Origin: Nomia melanderi
Taxonomy: Eukaryota > Arthropoda > Insecta > Hymenoptera > Halictidae
Direction of reading: 5' to 3'
Assembly (NCBI RefSeq): GCF_051020985.1
Contig: NC_134999.1
Location: 32,459,160-32,523,159, forward strand
Length of the DNA: 64,000 bases
In this document: positions 1-12,640 of the stretch, piece by piece
Position numbering within the stretch: the stretch's first letter is position 1
Layout of the letters: each line of letters starts with the position of its first letter
The notes under the pieces: model-generated
What the model saw: only the letters and a program-made list of their open reading frames with translations
What the model was told of the DNA's origin: nothing
Databases searched by the model: none
Translations under genes and position numbers: made by a program

Positions 1-1440
1 CGTCTCTGTTGCGCGGCGCTAGTCCATTGCCCGTTGGCTTTTCTCTTTAATCAGCGCAGCCCTTAATTTACGGGTGAATTAGGGCTACGTTGAATCATAG
101 CGACAGTTGTATAATTTTGTTGTTTCATGAAGATCGATGCACTCGATGCTGCGGCAATTGTCCCTGTTCGCAATGAACGTCCGGCGTGAAGAATGGGAGG
201 AAAGATTTCCAGAGTTTAATTTTTTATTCATAAGTGACGTCATAAATTTCTGTAATGTCTATTTTCACGGTGCTTTGAAACTTGAAACGTGGACGATATT
301 TCGTATGGCTCTGCAATCGTCATAATTTTCCTGCGGTAAATTGTTGGACCGAGTAGTTTCCAGAGAATACCTTTTACGTTTCTAATTACCGGAAAAATTA
401 ATGTTCATCCGATTGAAATACAAAATATAAAGAACAAAAGAAATCGTTACAAGGCAATGAACTAAACTCTATCGCAGTTTTGAATACGCTCGAACATTCT
501 GGGAGTAATTCTGAATACATACATCGGTCTTTTACGTAAATATACGTTTTCCACGTGAAAATTGCTAAACTATCCTCAAACATAATTTCACGTTAAACGT
601 ACAAGCCAGAGAGGTTGAAGGATTAATGAAACTATCATTCGGTTGGAATCGAACGACAGAATTCAGTAACGTTGGAACAATATCGACGAAATGGCTGTCG
701 TCGATGCCAAGGTAACCCGTTTACGATTACATCACTGCTTATCGACGGACTGACCGTTCTTCGTAGCATCGGAAAACGGGCGCGAAACATGAAACCCCCG
801 TGGAACGGGGAAGCCATAATTTCGCATTAAGCGGTAATCGCAATCGGAGTAAGTAATCGATATATTAGTCGTCCGTTAATTAACGTCCTTGTGATCGCGA
901 TATAGACTAGCCGACCTGTCAACGGGCGAATTTACGAGGCTCGCCTATGTTAGAAATCAGCGTGCAAGCGTATCCTTTTCGGGTCGCCGATTCTGGCCAA
1001 CTGGTTTATGTAAGAAGGGAAAGGATTATTCGACGACGGCCAACGACGAAAACCGGTAAAGTCGTGCGACAATTATTGCCTGCGTCAATCACCGGCGATC
1101 AGCTATTCTCGCGACGAAAGGTTGCGCGGACACTGATTTTCTAATGATGCCCGCCAGGGGACCAGATTTCTTAATTATTCACGGCTATTGCGTAAATTAC
1201 CGGACTCTGGTTTGCCAGTGACTGGATTTTCAGTTTCGCGCTAGCATGGAAATTGAGTCGTTAAGTACAGACGGTTTTCTGAGTAGCTTTATTTTATGAG
1301 TAATTGAATTGTCAGAAATATTCACCATGAGAAACGTTTTGTAGATATAAAAGTAGTGGCGATAGGAATGTCTATATAAATATTGAATCAACCACACGAT
1401 GAATGTTTCCAAAGAATTCTCTATTTTTTAAGTCTCTTGT
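1..1440. other. Non-coding stretch, mixed composition
   Basis: No gene is visible. The first 600 bases are AT-rich without strong strand bias. From about 620 to 1180 the DNA is moderately GC-rich with scattered CpG, and it returns to AT-rich by 1230. The open frames here are at most 65 codons, match no family I recognise and have no supporting splice or start context. A weak compositional block may sit at 620-1180, but its flanks are not clearly skewed. Confidence 0.6.
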
Positions 1441-1499
1441 TCAATAAAAATCGTGCGTGACACGAATAGAAGATTAATTAGACTATAAAATATATCCAA

Positions 1500-3130
1500 T
1501 CTCTAAGTGTAATAAACGTGTCCATTAAACACAAATTCCCCAGTCAATAATCGTATTCTTCAGATCAGCTTTCCACCTCAGAAAGATAATCACATTATTC
1601 ACGCCATAATCTTCAACCCTTCGAACCAATGAACCAGAAAGAAAAGAGGAAACAGGGATACAATATCCCCGTTCCGTCGCGAGCATCAAGAACCCAGTCC
1701 CCGCTCATAAGGAGACACAATCAAAAATTTCCCGAGCTCGACTCGTATGAACGGATAACTGAAATGAAGGCAAAAAAGGAGGGAAAAAAGAAGCGAAGAG
1801 AACGGCGAGCCCCATACGAGCCATGGAAGTCGACGGATTAAAAGGACTTTCTTTTTTAATTGAAGCGTTCGAGGACGGGTTCATCCCCGCGACGAAGAGA
1901 CACGACGACGAAGGGGTCGACGGCGGGGAGGGGGTTGAAGATCGCGCGGAGAATCGAAGGAGCGCCGGATGCAAGTCGCGTGACTCATCTGTCGCGTGTT
2001 TTCGTATACATCGATGGATATAATTAGTCATCGATTGGTGCCTCGATTTTCATCGGCGACATTTTTATAGCCGGATAAAGGACTGGTTGGGAATTCAAGT
2101 ATCTCTTTTCCCCTCGTTCGGGCGTGCTCTCGAGCCCACAGCGAAAATCGTGAAATCTGGAAACAAAAGTACGTTCCGGTAAGAAGAGGGTATAATATGG
2201 ATCTCCATTTGAAATAAGCCCTGCCCCCACCCCGCCGACGGTCCTCGGCGTCTCCGCGAACCGCCCCCTACCCCCTCTTGTCGCATCTGCCGGGCTTCTA
2301 GCACCCCCCGTGTACCTAGTTTGTTGCGTTTGAATATTCAACGCAAGTTTTTCCTTTTTTTTTGCCTCCCCGCTTTTTCCTTTTTCCTTCTTTTTTTTTT
2401 TCGTTTTTATTAGCTTGCCCGCCCTCTCCTCCTTTTCGCCGCGGACCCCGGCAACGGGCATCTTTATTCATTGCCTTTCCAAAGATATAATTGAGTAATT
2501 ATTTATAATATATCTAGAATATGCATGCTTCACTTCTCTCTCCGACGGAATACATTACCGGCCCGCTACCCCTAAACGTAACCTCTTGTTACCGTTTGGA
2601 TTTCTAGCTTGCGGGTAACACAGTGGCTCTCACCCGTGCGTTTCCCCGGCGATCGTCTGACGCGGCTCAAACGAGGGAAAAAAACGGAGCGAGAATTGCG
2701 CGTCCAAACCCTCTCTCCCGTGCTACTCCTCGCCCTGTCCCGTTGAATTCGCGCGGATTTTAGTCGGCGCTGGGCGAGGGCCGCGGAGGGCGGCCCGGGG
2801 AAATGTGTGCACGCGCGGGAATAATTATTAAGGACAAAGAAAGTGTACATTGATGGAAAATGTTCTAGGTCTGATGAGATTGAAGGGAGGAAATCGGAAA
2901 TTTCGGAGCGATTGTTTAAGTGTTTCGGGTTTGGGGTGGCGGACGAATGCGGTGCTCGTTTTATTTCATTTTCGGATGATTGAGTTTTGATGTAAAATGT
3001 GGGAGTATTGTTCTTAACGGCGAAGATGAATGGTATCTGATTATGAAATATCTATTCTCTGTATGTTGTAATGTTTCTGATTTATATGGGGAACAAACAA
3101 TTGTATCCTCGGGAGCTCGTTTCTGTTTCT
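1500..3130. other. GC-rich block with skewed flanks (core 1720-2830)
   Basis: The core is GC- and CpG-rich and includes a purine-rich run on the + strand (about 1740-1970) and a long pyrimidine tract (2348-2408). The left flank at 1500-1720 is A+C-rich. The right flank is G+T-rich: a hand count over 2881-3000 gives 83 of 120 bases (69%). Open frames up to 145 codons in the core are low-complexity (Lys/Arg/Glu or Pro/Ser) and look like by-products of base composition. No promoter element is clear enough to call. Confidence 0.75.
2348..2408 (+). repeat. Polypyrimidine tract
   Basis: A run of T and C about 61 bases long is broken only by G at 2364, 2372 and 2403. It lies near the right side of a GC-rich block. 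Such tracts can form triplex DNA or act as strong splice-acceptor pyrimidine tracts. The first AG downstream (2412) leads into no open frame I would call an exon, so no acceptor is annotated. Confidence 0.85.
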
Positions 3131-3169
3131 TACTCATTCCTGTAGAATATCATAGAATTTTTCACAGAA

Positions 3170-3407
3170 AAAGTAATTGAGGCAGCCGAAAGATTTTCCC
3201 TAGAAATTTCCAACATTTTTCAGATATAGAAGACACTTGAATCTAACTGTTGAGAGAACACACGTAGACTAAGAATTAAAGCTATTGCATTCTAACATTT
3301 CACATATCGATACATTGTACAAAGTTTAATATTATACAGAAGACTTTAGAACTTTGCTCCGTTAAATCAAGTGGTGACCGAATCACCTCTCGAGTGTAAA
3401 GCGTTAA
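3170..3407 (-). mobile_element. Decayed 238-base TTAA-type element, copy 1
   Basis: The right end (3383-3407) matches the right end of the element at 62548-62785 at 23 of 25 bases, ending in TTAA (3404-3407). Homology continues inward: the stretch at 3251-3325 aligns with 62629-62715 at roughly 65-75% by eye, including a shared AAAGCTATT and a shared TTAATATTA core. Counting back 238 bases from 3407 puts the left end near 3170, where the terminal repeat has decayed. Next to the end is a hairpin-like GGTGA/TCACC pair. There is no coding capacity. The length, the TTAA and the CCCTTT-type ends suggest a non-autonomous piggyBac-like element; the superfamily is inference. Confidence 0.7.
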
Positions 3408-4440
3408 AATAGTCTGTAGTGTCAGTAACTGTACAACGCTTTCTGTTTTTCTAAGCTTGCTCAAGTAGTTTCACGATATAGGAAACGAAATAACATCAGC
3501 TTAAGATCCCGAAGGTTCAGTAAAACAGCGAAACAACGGTATCCTAGGAATCAGTCCTTATGTATAAGTGTAACGTGTTTCAAAGCGCGGGTTTCTTTGT
3601 TCGCCGCGCCTTATCCTTCGTTATCAAATGTCAGGCACGGTTTTCGAGGTACTTAAATCCTCCCTATTCCCTATGTAATATGAGAAAAGTACCTGGGTAC
3701 CGTCGCCGCGGCACCGGTGAGAAAAAGTAGCTTAACGGGCTTTAAATTCACGGTATCTTTCGCCGTACGAGAATGGTCCACTTACAAAACAACGTCCCGT
3801 AAATCCGGCCCCTGTAGTTGCATTATCTTTCGCGGAAAAGGAGGCAAACATTGCACGCGTCGGCGAAAGCTTTTCATTTCCGTAATATTTTAAAGTTATC
3901 GTGTCCCGCGGGCGAATTTATGCCCCAATAAAGTTTTTCGACCCCTTCGCGAAAGACTAACAGAGAAACGCGGAAAGAACCGTGCGCCGCGCCCGGATAA
4001 ATGGCTTTCGCGAATCACGTTAATGGATCATTAAATGGTTTAGCTGCCCGCTTTTTTCTTTTTCCCTTATCGCCGTAACATCCCCCTGAAATTTGCTGTG
4101 AATTACCATTTCGAAACTATAGACCTTCCTCGGGCGACTGTTGTTTCAAGAATGGCAACGGACTGTTTTGTCTTGTCTATCTTTATCGCTCGAAATGCAA
4201 TAGTCGAGACGTTACGGAGTATGTCAGCTTCGTTTATGGAAACTTTGAATGAGATTCAAGTAGAGTTCGAAGGTTATTGCTTTCTAATATTTTCCCGTTA
4301 ATGGCTGAACAGGTGTGCAAGCCTTACGATCTTTATAATTTCATGTAGAATATTATTTTGCAAAAATCATAGGGGAAGAGTGGCTTCTGCGAATTGAAAT
4401 ATTGATTACAATGAAAATACAGTAAAAATATTCTTATTCA
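3408..4440. other. Non-coding stretch with a weak GC block (3580-4080)
   Basis: A moderately GC-rich, CpG-containing segment at about 3580-4080 lies between AT-rich sides. Skew is weaker here than elsewhere: the left side is only slightly A-rich, and the right side (4090-4300) is somewhat T+G-rich. The largest open frame (4098-4301, 67 codons) is unremarkable. No gene or repeat is recognised. Confidence 0.6.
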
Positions 4441-5530
4441 GGATACAATTCCTTTAATACAAAACAATCTTCAATATGTCAACACTTTCTAATATAATTT
4501 TTCCAAATCATATTAAAGATAGGCTTGCAACACTTGAAACATCTTACAAGAAAAACTATAATATTCGATTAAAACCATGGCGAGGGCCGAGTATCAAGAA
4601 CCCAAACAACTCGACTAAAACAATTTCCGAAAAGAGCACCTATTGCACCCTAAATCCTCGATAGCGCGAAGCAAAAGATGTCGATCGGCGAAGGTCAGAA
4701 ATCACTGAAGAATCTTGAAGCAGTCACCCCAAAGGAACAGCGAGAAAAGAGGGCGGACAGCCGGAAAGAGGAGTAAGTCACAGACGTTCCTCCGTTCTCA
4801 CCCCATAGATCAGCGGGGGCCAATATTTTCATAAGACACGAAGCCAGGAATCGACGTTTCCGCCTCAACGATTTTCCGCATGCATGGATACGACCACCCT
4901 CCGCCGGACGTGATTGGCTTCTGATAGAATTACGAAGGGTGGACACACAGAGTAGCCCAGCTCCTTGTGTGCGCGGCGGTCGTTTTGTGCGGGCGTGTGT
5001 GCGGGGGCGCGCGCGGTACACGGCCAGGACCACAAACGACCCTCGCTTAAAACAAAGGACGTCGCCCGGCCGCATCTTCATATAGTCAGGATCATATTAA
5101 GTTTATTTTTTGTCCCCTCCCGCGGAAACGGGAAATTGATGAGGTCCTTTCTGCGGGGATGAAAAGTGCAGGGACGTTTGGCTGTGTTCTTCAACCCTTC
5201 TTGGGGGTTGCAGGCACTTCGCGGTGCATTCTGTTGCACCGAGGGTTTCGAGAAGTCTCGGTTTCGTAGGAACAGTAGGAGAATTTGCGACTTTTGGAAT
5301 TTAACACGGTGGAAGAATAGATTTAGATTTACTTAATCTGCATTGAATGGAATAGTATTATTTTGTTGATTGTTCTCTAATGAAAATTGCGAAGTTTTGT
5401 GGGTCGTTTGAAGAGATAGAAGTTTTTACGTAAGAATTTAGATAAGTGAGAGAAATTTGTTTCTTCAATTAAGAATCGTGGTAAGTTAAGTATAAATTGA
5501 TCTTTTTACCTGAGGGTTTTAAAGGGTTAA
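4440..5530. other. GC-rich block with skewed flanks (core 4680-5160)
   Basis: The left flank 4440-4680 is clearly A+C-rich, and the right flank 5160-5530 is G+T-rich with many TTG and GTT words. The core is CpG-rich and includes a G/T/C alternating patch near 4970-5020. Short frames in the core, including a 128-codon one on the minus strand, are Arg/Ser/Pro-rich without a recognisable domain. No gene is called. Confidence 0.7.
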
Positions 5531-5849
5531 ATACCCATGAATTCCGACTAACAGGAGAATAAATTAGAGGGAAGGCAGATGTTACAATTCCAACCTGCGT
5601 TCGAAGACATGTGCTCGGGGAACAGAAAGAAACCATAAATTGCTCGGTCCTCTATCCTTTTCTCTAATTGGCTGGAGATTAAGAATTGGAACGTCATGTG
5701 TTCCGTAGTCGATTAGTGTCCTCCGTGTTCGGAACATCTTCATTGTCGCACTATCTCTAACTAATCGCCCATTCCACTGATTTTTAAATATTTTATTACT
5801 CAGTGACTGTCGCATCAGCGTATTAACAGCGATAATTACACCAAGGGCC

Positions 5850-7060
5850 AATAGAAAGAGGATTCAAAGACCCAGGAATTTAAGCAAGCAAGAAATTCAA
5901 TTCAACCTTAATCCAATCCTTCTATTCATTCCATCTAAAACATCTGCTGACACTAATTAATAACAAATTCAGTCCAATCAACAATCCACCATATCTAACG
6001 CAACAGTTTTATAAAATTACTACTCTGACGTCATCTAAGACCTCGTTTCGACGCGATGGCAGCCGGGGACCCCGAAGAAGCGCGATTAGGATCCAAGATC
6101 TATCCTAACGCGCCGGATATGGCAGGGCAACGGCGCGGATAGGGCGTCGAGATTGAAAGATTCAAATGACATTCATGCCAATTTCCCGTCGACGCAATTT
6201 CATAATTTTATTGGCACTTTGGTATCCATCAGAGTCCACGGATCGCGACGGGGGTTCGTGGAGGATTTCGATCGGTTCGATCCGGTCCTCCTTTGTGCGC
6301 CGATAGAAAAGTGCTTAGGGGTCGAAACGGAATCTTCGCTCGAGCGAATCGAGCGTCGAATCGTCAACGGTAACGCCGCTTATGAAGGGTGTGTTCGGCC
6401 GGAGCCAAGGTAATTACCGCAGTTTTAAAGGGAGCGAATATTATGGAAGCCTCGCAGAGAATTTCATTTGATTATCCTTTCGCGCGCCGCCGACGTCCCA
6501 GTAGGAACCAACCAGGAATATGTTTTTTTTCTCCTTTTTATTTTTCCACTCACGCAACACGCCGACAATCAAACCGGACAGAGTAGTAACAGAAATGAAT
6601 TTTGAATGGGATGAATGGGATATTATCGTTCGTGTTCCGGAGTTTATAATGCACTTTATCACGAATGGATTTTATCGGGGCCCACTCGGATCGATGAATC
6701 ATTATTTCGGAATTCTTTCGGCGGCCGCGCATTATGATTAATCCCTTTCAATCGGGAAATTGTTCGGAGCCATTATTTGAAGAAGAAATTTATGGCTTGG
6801 CTTTTTACGCGCGCCGCCGCTTGATGACGCAGGAAATTTCGGCAAACTTTTACGAGGATCCTTCCTCACTCGCGCGCACGATTCATCGGATGTTTGCCGA
6901 TCGGAGGAGAGTTGACTCTCACCTAAAGACTGATCCGTTTTTCCCGTCGATCGTCGATTGTTGCCTGTAGAACTTGTCTGCTGCTATCGTTTTCGGTTTT
7001 GATCGTTTAAGAACAACGTGGGATGGTGTAGAACTACTCAGAAAGTTTTATTTCGAGAAT
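5850..7060. other. GC-rich block with skewed flanks (core 6030-6960)
   Basis: The left flank is strongly A+C-rich: a hand count over 5881-6000 gives 80 of 120 (67%). The core carries many CpG and short palindromes, including a perfect 14-base one at 6335-6348 (TTCGCTCGAGCGAA). The right flank from 6960 to about 7060 is G+T-leaning. Overlapping frames of 60-86 codons on both strands mark stop-poor DNA, not a gene. Bases 5531-5850 before it hold nothing recognisable. Confidence 0.7.
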
Positions 7061-7119
7061 TCTCAAGGACGAGATACGTAAGATCACATTTTAATAACGA
7101 ATCGAAAATAAATTAGTCT

Positions 7120-9830
7120 CAATTCAGTATATCTCCATTCTCAATTAAATTCTCAACCCCCTAATTCCTCAATCCAAAAGTCTGAGATTATTAAGTCTAG
7201 AGATCAAACAATCCACCCCTTGTTTAAACACACAAATAACTAAATTAATAATTAATTATAAGCAAACAACATGATTACTCTACAACCTCCAAAAACCTAC
7301 ATAAAAACCAAACATCTTAAAGTTCGCGGAACACCCAAAGAAAGAGCAAATAGCCGATGAAGCTAGCACACGAAACAGAAGACACTCGCCAAAAAGCAGC
7401 ATCTAATAACCCGATTCCTCCATCGGTATTTACATACCCCTTTCCAGCGAGACCCGTATCCCGTCGCGGCGAAAGACACGTCCCGCACTCGAGTAAACGA
7501 TTTCAATTACCTACCCCTGCCGCGACGGCGACGGTGGCGGCGGTCCTAATAGCCGAAGTTATCGAGACACTTTCACACGTGTCGCTTGTCGTCCAAGTCC
7601 ACCCTCGTAAGGGATCGAGGAGGAGCGGTCGGCGGCCCACCCCTTTCCCGCTTCGAAGCAACAACCTCCCACCCCTTCGAGCGTAGAAACACGCCGGGAC
7701 TTTCCGGCCGGACTGTACCCGCATGCCAACAGCGTCGGTCGCCTGAAAGTCGAGCACATCATTTTATCTCCATGATAAATACGCTACATTTTATGCGCAT
7801 TATTTTGCGCCCCCTCCAGCCGGCGTCGGGGCGCGAGAGAGGCGACCCGAAGCCCGTGATCTCCCCGCCGTCGGTCCCAACCACCCCATCTTCTCCTCGC
7901 GTTTCGCCTCGCACACCCTGCCCCCGCCGCCCGAAACGACACATACGCGGAACGCAGTTGTATCTCACCATGCTCGTCGTTCGCAACCCAACGATCCTCC
8001 CTCTCCCTCCTAACTCTCTCTAGTCCTCCACCTCTCGGTGGCAGCAACCAACCTCCTCCGCCACGCCGTCCTCTAACCACCCTCCCCCTCCCGGCTTCTC
8101 TATCTTCCCTCTTCCACTATCCGGCTCTCTGTTCCTCCAGCGTTCAGTCCGTCGGTCGGATGGTTCGGCCGACCGGCCACCGCCAACCCCGTACACAGCC
8201 CATCTTTTTTAATGTTAGGCAGTTATAGCCGGTGCGCAACGCGAGCGCTCCGCTTTTTCTCTTCCTCCTTCCGCGTGCACGCTGGCCCGCTCGCTCGCTC
8301 GTACGCGTCTATTTCGCTTTCCTCGTCCCGTCTCTGTCGCCGTTGCGTCCCGGCCGCGTACCGGCGTCTCTGTCGCCTGGCGGCGGGGGGGTGGTGGCAC
8401 GGGGCACGGAAAAAAAAAGAAGAGGACTTAGGTCAATTTTTATCACACAAACCGGCCGACCGAGCGGCACCCATAAAAAATGCCTCTTTACGTATGGCGA
8501 TTGGTCCGCAACGGGGCTCCGGGGGTAATGCCGAACCGCGCGCTCTTTTTCCCTCTCCCTCCCGCGCCGGCCACCCACCAGCTACCCGGTCGGTCGGGTC
8601 TCCTCCTCGCCCGTGTTCCCTCTATCCGTGTATCGGTATCCTCTTTTTCGCTCTCTCGCCGGGTACCCGCGCTCCCCGTTCTCCGCGGCCGTCTCGCTCG
8701 TTCGTTCACCCTCGACCCCTTCGGCGATCTCTCTCCGGCCTGTTGCCTTTGCTTCCAACGTTTTTTTCACCGTGACCCTCTCTCTCCCTCCGTTCACCTC
8801 CGTCTCACTTCATCTTCGCCGCGCGTTCCCGTTTTTTTTTTCGACGCGGGGAAAAAATGCGCGCCGCCCGTCGATTGGTCGAGGGGACAGATGACGTAGT
8901 GAGCGACGTGCCACCCCCCAGCACGTTTGGGGGTGGGGATGCACGCGAGACGATGGTGAGAGGGCGCGCGGTCGAGTGCGAGCTCCGCCACCGAACGACG
9001 GTCCGCGAACGGGGCCGACGGGGGCGGGGGCGCATATATCGAGGGGGTGCCGCGGTGTGCTCGGCTTTCTCTACGTACAGGGGGTGGGCCTCAGGTCGAA
9101 TTGGATGGAAATATTATTACATCGGAGAAACCTACGCGGACCTTAACGCGCGATCGAGTGCCTCCGTTGGACTTCCGACACCCTTCGCCGGGTCCTTACG
9201 GGGAGGTTTTGGGGTCGCCGGTCTGCGCGAGGGACTCGGAGGATGTTGGTTCTTAGGTTCTCGCGGTTGGGCGATTTCAACCTGCTGCGTTCTTTGGGTC
9301 TCTTTTTAGGCAATCTAGTTTTCATTTTATTAGGAACCATTTGTGGGACTTAATAGTTTTGGATTTAGTCGCGCTTTGTCGTGGATACTTCTGCAAGTGA
9401 GTTTGGAGGAAGTTGGTTCTTTGGTTGTTATGGCTGAGCTTCAGCTTCACTGCGTTCTTTGCGTTCCTTTATTTGCTTACATTTTGTTAAGGATGCTGTT
9501 AAATTTGGGAATAATATCAGGAAATTGTTGCTAGACTATATGTTTCTACACTTTCTGTTAATGTTTGAATGTATGGGTGAATTTTGAGGATCATGATAGG
9601 ATTAAAAGATTGTGAGGGATTCAGAAATGATTGATTAATTGTGGGAGGGTTCTGATTATATGATAGTTTCATTTATAGTCTTCTTGTGTTTGAACAACGG
9701 AGTTACGTTAATATTTTGTAGCTGATGTTTGTTGTATTTTGTTGTTTGTCCTGTAGTGAGATTATGAGATGGATAGTTCTAGACCTTATGGTACTTACAG
9801 GGTGGTAATAATTAAGTTTAAGTTTGGTAA
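7120..9830. other. Large GC-rich, CpG-dense block (core 7400-9300)
   Basis: The left flank 7120-7400 is A+C-rich. The core's left part (7840-8780) is C/T-rich and its right part (8880-9260) is G-rich. The right flank 9300-9830 is G+T-rich. Overlapping frames up to 187 codons on both strands are Arg/Ser/Pro low-complexity. The size and CpG density make this a reasonable candidate promoter or other open-chromatin region. There is an initiator-like TCAGTC at 8144-8149, but the downstream position has no matching DPE and no TATA box is correctly placed, so no start site is called. Confidence 0.75.
9011..9047 (+). other. G-quadruplex-prone motif
   Basis: Four runs of four or five G (9011-9014, 9020-9024, 9026-9030, 9043-9047) are separated by loops of 5, 1 and 12 bases. 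The last loop contains CATATATC. The motif sits in the G-rich right part of the 7.4-9.3 kb block. The pattern is seen directly; folding is inference. Confidence 0.6.
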
Positions 9831-10380
9831 AAGTAAAACAATACAGCTACATGTATATGAAGATATTTTTGTTATTTATTCATTCGGCTAAAAACTTTAT
9901 ATTTACTCACGGTATCATGTAGTACCTAACACAAAATTTAAATTTCATTTTTATGCAAAATGATTTTATTGATTTTTAAAAATATACACTTTTTCGGTTA
10001 TGAAAAATGTTTTGTATTTTTCAATTTGCACTGTAATGTTTGCGTCTCTTGTAATTTAAACAACAATGGGATTTTTTTATTTCTATTCACTCACTTTAGT
10101 GACAAAAGTCTGCTGTATTCATGTATAAACTTTTGGAAGTTGCATACGGCAGCTAACTATGGCTTTCGCGTTAGAATCGTCAGTTGTGAAAGAGTTGAGA
10201 AATATAGCACGAAACGCGTAAAAATGACATGAAATTTGTTTAAAATTTGTTATGCGACGGAATACCCTATAAATATCTTAATAACTGTTTTCATAGAATA
10301 TTTTAGAGCATCTAAGAATTAAAAACAGCAATAAGAAATATTGTAAACTAGGTAGCACACGATTTCGATTTACGAAATGT
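9830..10380. other. AT-rich spacer without features
   Basis: AT-rich DNA with T-runs and A-runs. It contains a 90-codon open frame (9960-10232) that is Phe/Asn/Leu-rich, as expected from composition. No gene, repeat unit or regulatory element can be supported. Confidence 0.6.
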
Positions 10381-11900
10381 TCTAATTCATTTACCCCAGA
10401 ATAAACAAAATATTCGAAGACAACTTTCAATCAACCAACTTACACAAACTTAATTCAATATTTCAAGAATCTTCCCTCTTCAAGAACTATTTCTTTAATA
10501 AGTAAAAACCAAATTACATTCTCAATCAAGAATCCCCAAACCATCCCCTAACATCCCCAAACATTAATATTCCATACTCCTTAAATACTCAATCACACGC
10601 GCGCATCGACAAACTAAAAGAAATCTCAGCAACCATAACGCAATCACGATCGACTTATTCCATCTGAAATCTCCATACAGAATCCATACCGCACGAAACT
10701 CAAAAAATTCCACAGAACCATTCAGCATTCAGAGACCCAATCATTCCCTTCTCTTTAAAACATTCCACAGGAACCGCCGAACGTCATTGTCCAAACAGAC
10801 TCGCAATCCCGTGCAGCAATGCCAAAAAAACATGATTAAACCGTTGAAAATAAAAAAGGGGAAATAAAAGAATAACATTCGGTTTAACAGAGACAGGCGG
10901 GGGCAAAAATGACAGCAAGACACGATAAAGGAAATCACGGGTAGATCGTCGATTTACGTAACCCTGGTCGCCGGGGGAGGGGCGCGGGGCAGGGAGGGGG
11001 AGGGGTAACGTTGAAAAGCGATCGGAGAAGGATTGGCGAGTGTCGACACATTCGTACATTCGTCCTGTCCCCGTCGACGGCTGGGTATTTGTTTAGCGAG
11101 CACCTCGATATGACATGATCAGCGCATTAACCCCGCTCGCATTTTTTCATCCGCGCGGTCCTCTTCTGGCTGGCGCCTGCCTGGGATGCGTTTTTATCGA
11201 TTCGTAGACCCCTGCCCCGATGTGCCGTGTATCTGTATGTCCACCTCCACACGGCCGCGTACAAAGCATCGATAGAGAAGCATACAGATTGGACCGGGCG
11301 TCCCTCTTTTTCGAACGCAGCCCTCCCGCCCGGGGACAGCATCGCGAAACTTCCGAAGCGACCAATAATAAGACCGACTGCCGCGATCTTTTCTATCGCA
11401 GAGCTGATTCCATCGATGAAAGCGCCGGGACCGATTCGTTTCGAGATTATAGTTGTATTATGTTGCGCGTAAACTTGTGAGAGTTACTTTTCGGAGGTTT
11501 GGAAACTCGAAGGGTATCCGTTAGGCGTTTGCCATTACGCGTGGAATTATGTTTTCTGAGCAGTGTCTTTGAGGTGGTATGCAGTTTGAGAATAACGACG
11601 GTTTGTTGGTTTGTTGGTTTTGAAAGTGGCAGAATGCTTGAGAGATGGTTTGTGTGTTTTAGTGGAGTCATTCCGAGGTTGTGTTGAGTTTGGTTTGATT
11701 GGGTTTTAAGGGTGTTTTTGGAAAGTGGGCGATTGAATGGAATTTGTAGAAGTCAGGCTGGGAGATAATATTTGATAATATTGTAGATGTTGAGAGTAGT
11801 ATTTTCGGTAAATATGTAGAAATTTTGAAGTAATGCTAATTGTTATGTAGTGTTATTAGCTGACTAAAGACAATTTTCTGGAATCGATAGAACAGAAGAG
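10380..11900. other. GC-rich block with strongly skewed flanks (core 10740-11450)
   Basis: This is one of the clearest examples of the window's flip in strand composition. On the + strand, 10501-10680 is 71% A+C (128 of 180) and 11521-11700 is 73% G+T (132 of 180), with runs such as GTTTGTTGGT. The core is CpG-rich and carries a very strong G-run cluster (10973-11005). Open frames in the core overlap on both strands and none looks real. Confidence 0.8.
10973..11005 (+). other. Strong G-quadruplex motif, six G-runs
   Basis: Six runs of three to five G (10973-10977, 10979-10982, 10986-10989, 10992-10994, 10996-11000, 11002-11005) are separated by loops of only 1-3 bases. This is among the densest quadruplex-forming patterns in the window. 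It lies inside the GC block, left of its centre. Confidence 0.75.
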
Positions 11901-12640
11901 AAGTAAAATGTTTATCATCTTGGTGTTTATAATATTCTACAGCGGGTCTTGTGAAAATTTGCTGACACGATGGCTTGAGTTAGGGGAGCTGTTTTCCAGC
12001 GGTAAACATCTTTTGCCGATATCAGCTGCTTATATTTCAGTAAGTGTGTGCTCCAAAAGGATTTCGTGTTTGTGTGAGGGATGTTATTGAAGCAATTCCA
12101 CTGATGATACATATTTGATTGGTAAGATCCGCGAAATAAATCTAGAATTTTGAGAGGTGATTAAAAAATCTTAGACATCGTATAAAATCGGATAAGAATA
12201 TTTTTGTACGTTTAATAGAATTTGATACTCCACGAAACTATTTACGTGTGTCTACCAATAACAATGAATTTTCCATGGAACGCCCCGGCAGATTTCCTGT
12301 GCCAAATTTCAGTCTGCATTCTTAGAAATTGTTTGGAAATGTTCCTTCATAAATTACTCGATAGATGAGACTGGATTAATTGATCAGCTTAGTCGCTTCG
12401 AAATTTTAAAGATTTGGGCGGATTCGCTATTTTAACAGTCGTCGTCGACGTAGAGTATTATATTTGCAATGTTGTTACCGTTAGTTTTAATAATTTATGA
12501 TCCGTTAAAACTGTGGAAGTCAAGAGATTCTTATTTTTGTGTTACGTAATCTAGCTTGCTTTCTCCTGAACTATTTCGTGACATTTTACAACAGACGATA
12601 TTTTAATGAGAAATAGAATATAAACAAGAATATTCATCTT
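11900..12640. other. AT-rich spacer without features
   Basis: AT-rich, with short frames (60-61 codons) on both strands over 11908-12112. Composition drifts from G+T-rich at the left to neutral at the right. Nothing is recognisable. Confidence 0.55.

Noticed and set aside
640..654. GAATCGAACG near 647, like a reversed B-box
   Set aside because: T-stem does not pair; no cloverleaf.
5468..5479. GTGGTAAGTTAA, resembling a 5' splice site (others near 29027 and 34756)
   Set aside because: No adjoining open exon with coding character; such words are common by chance.
8144..8149. TCAGTC initiator-like sequence in a CpG-rich block
   Set aside because: No DPE at +28 to +32 and no TATA box at -30; a six-base match alone is not enough.
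7120..9830. Idea that the large blocks come from bacterial or viral insertions because of their high GC
   Set aside because: No microbial gene, operon or viral protein is visible; edges are gradual and the same pattern repeats along the whole window.
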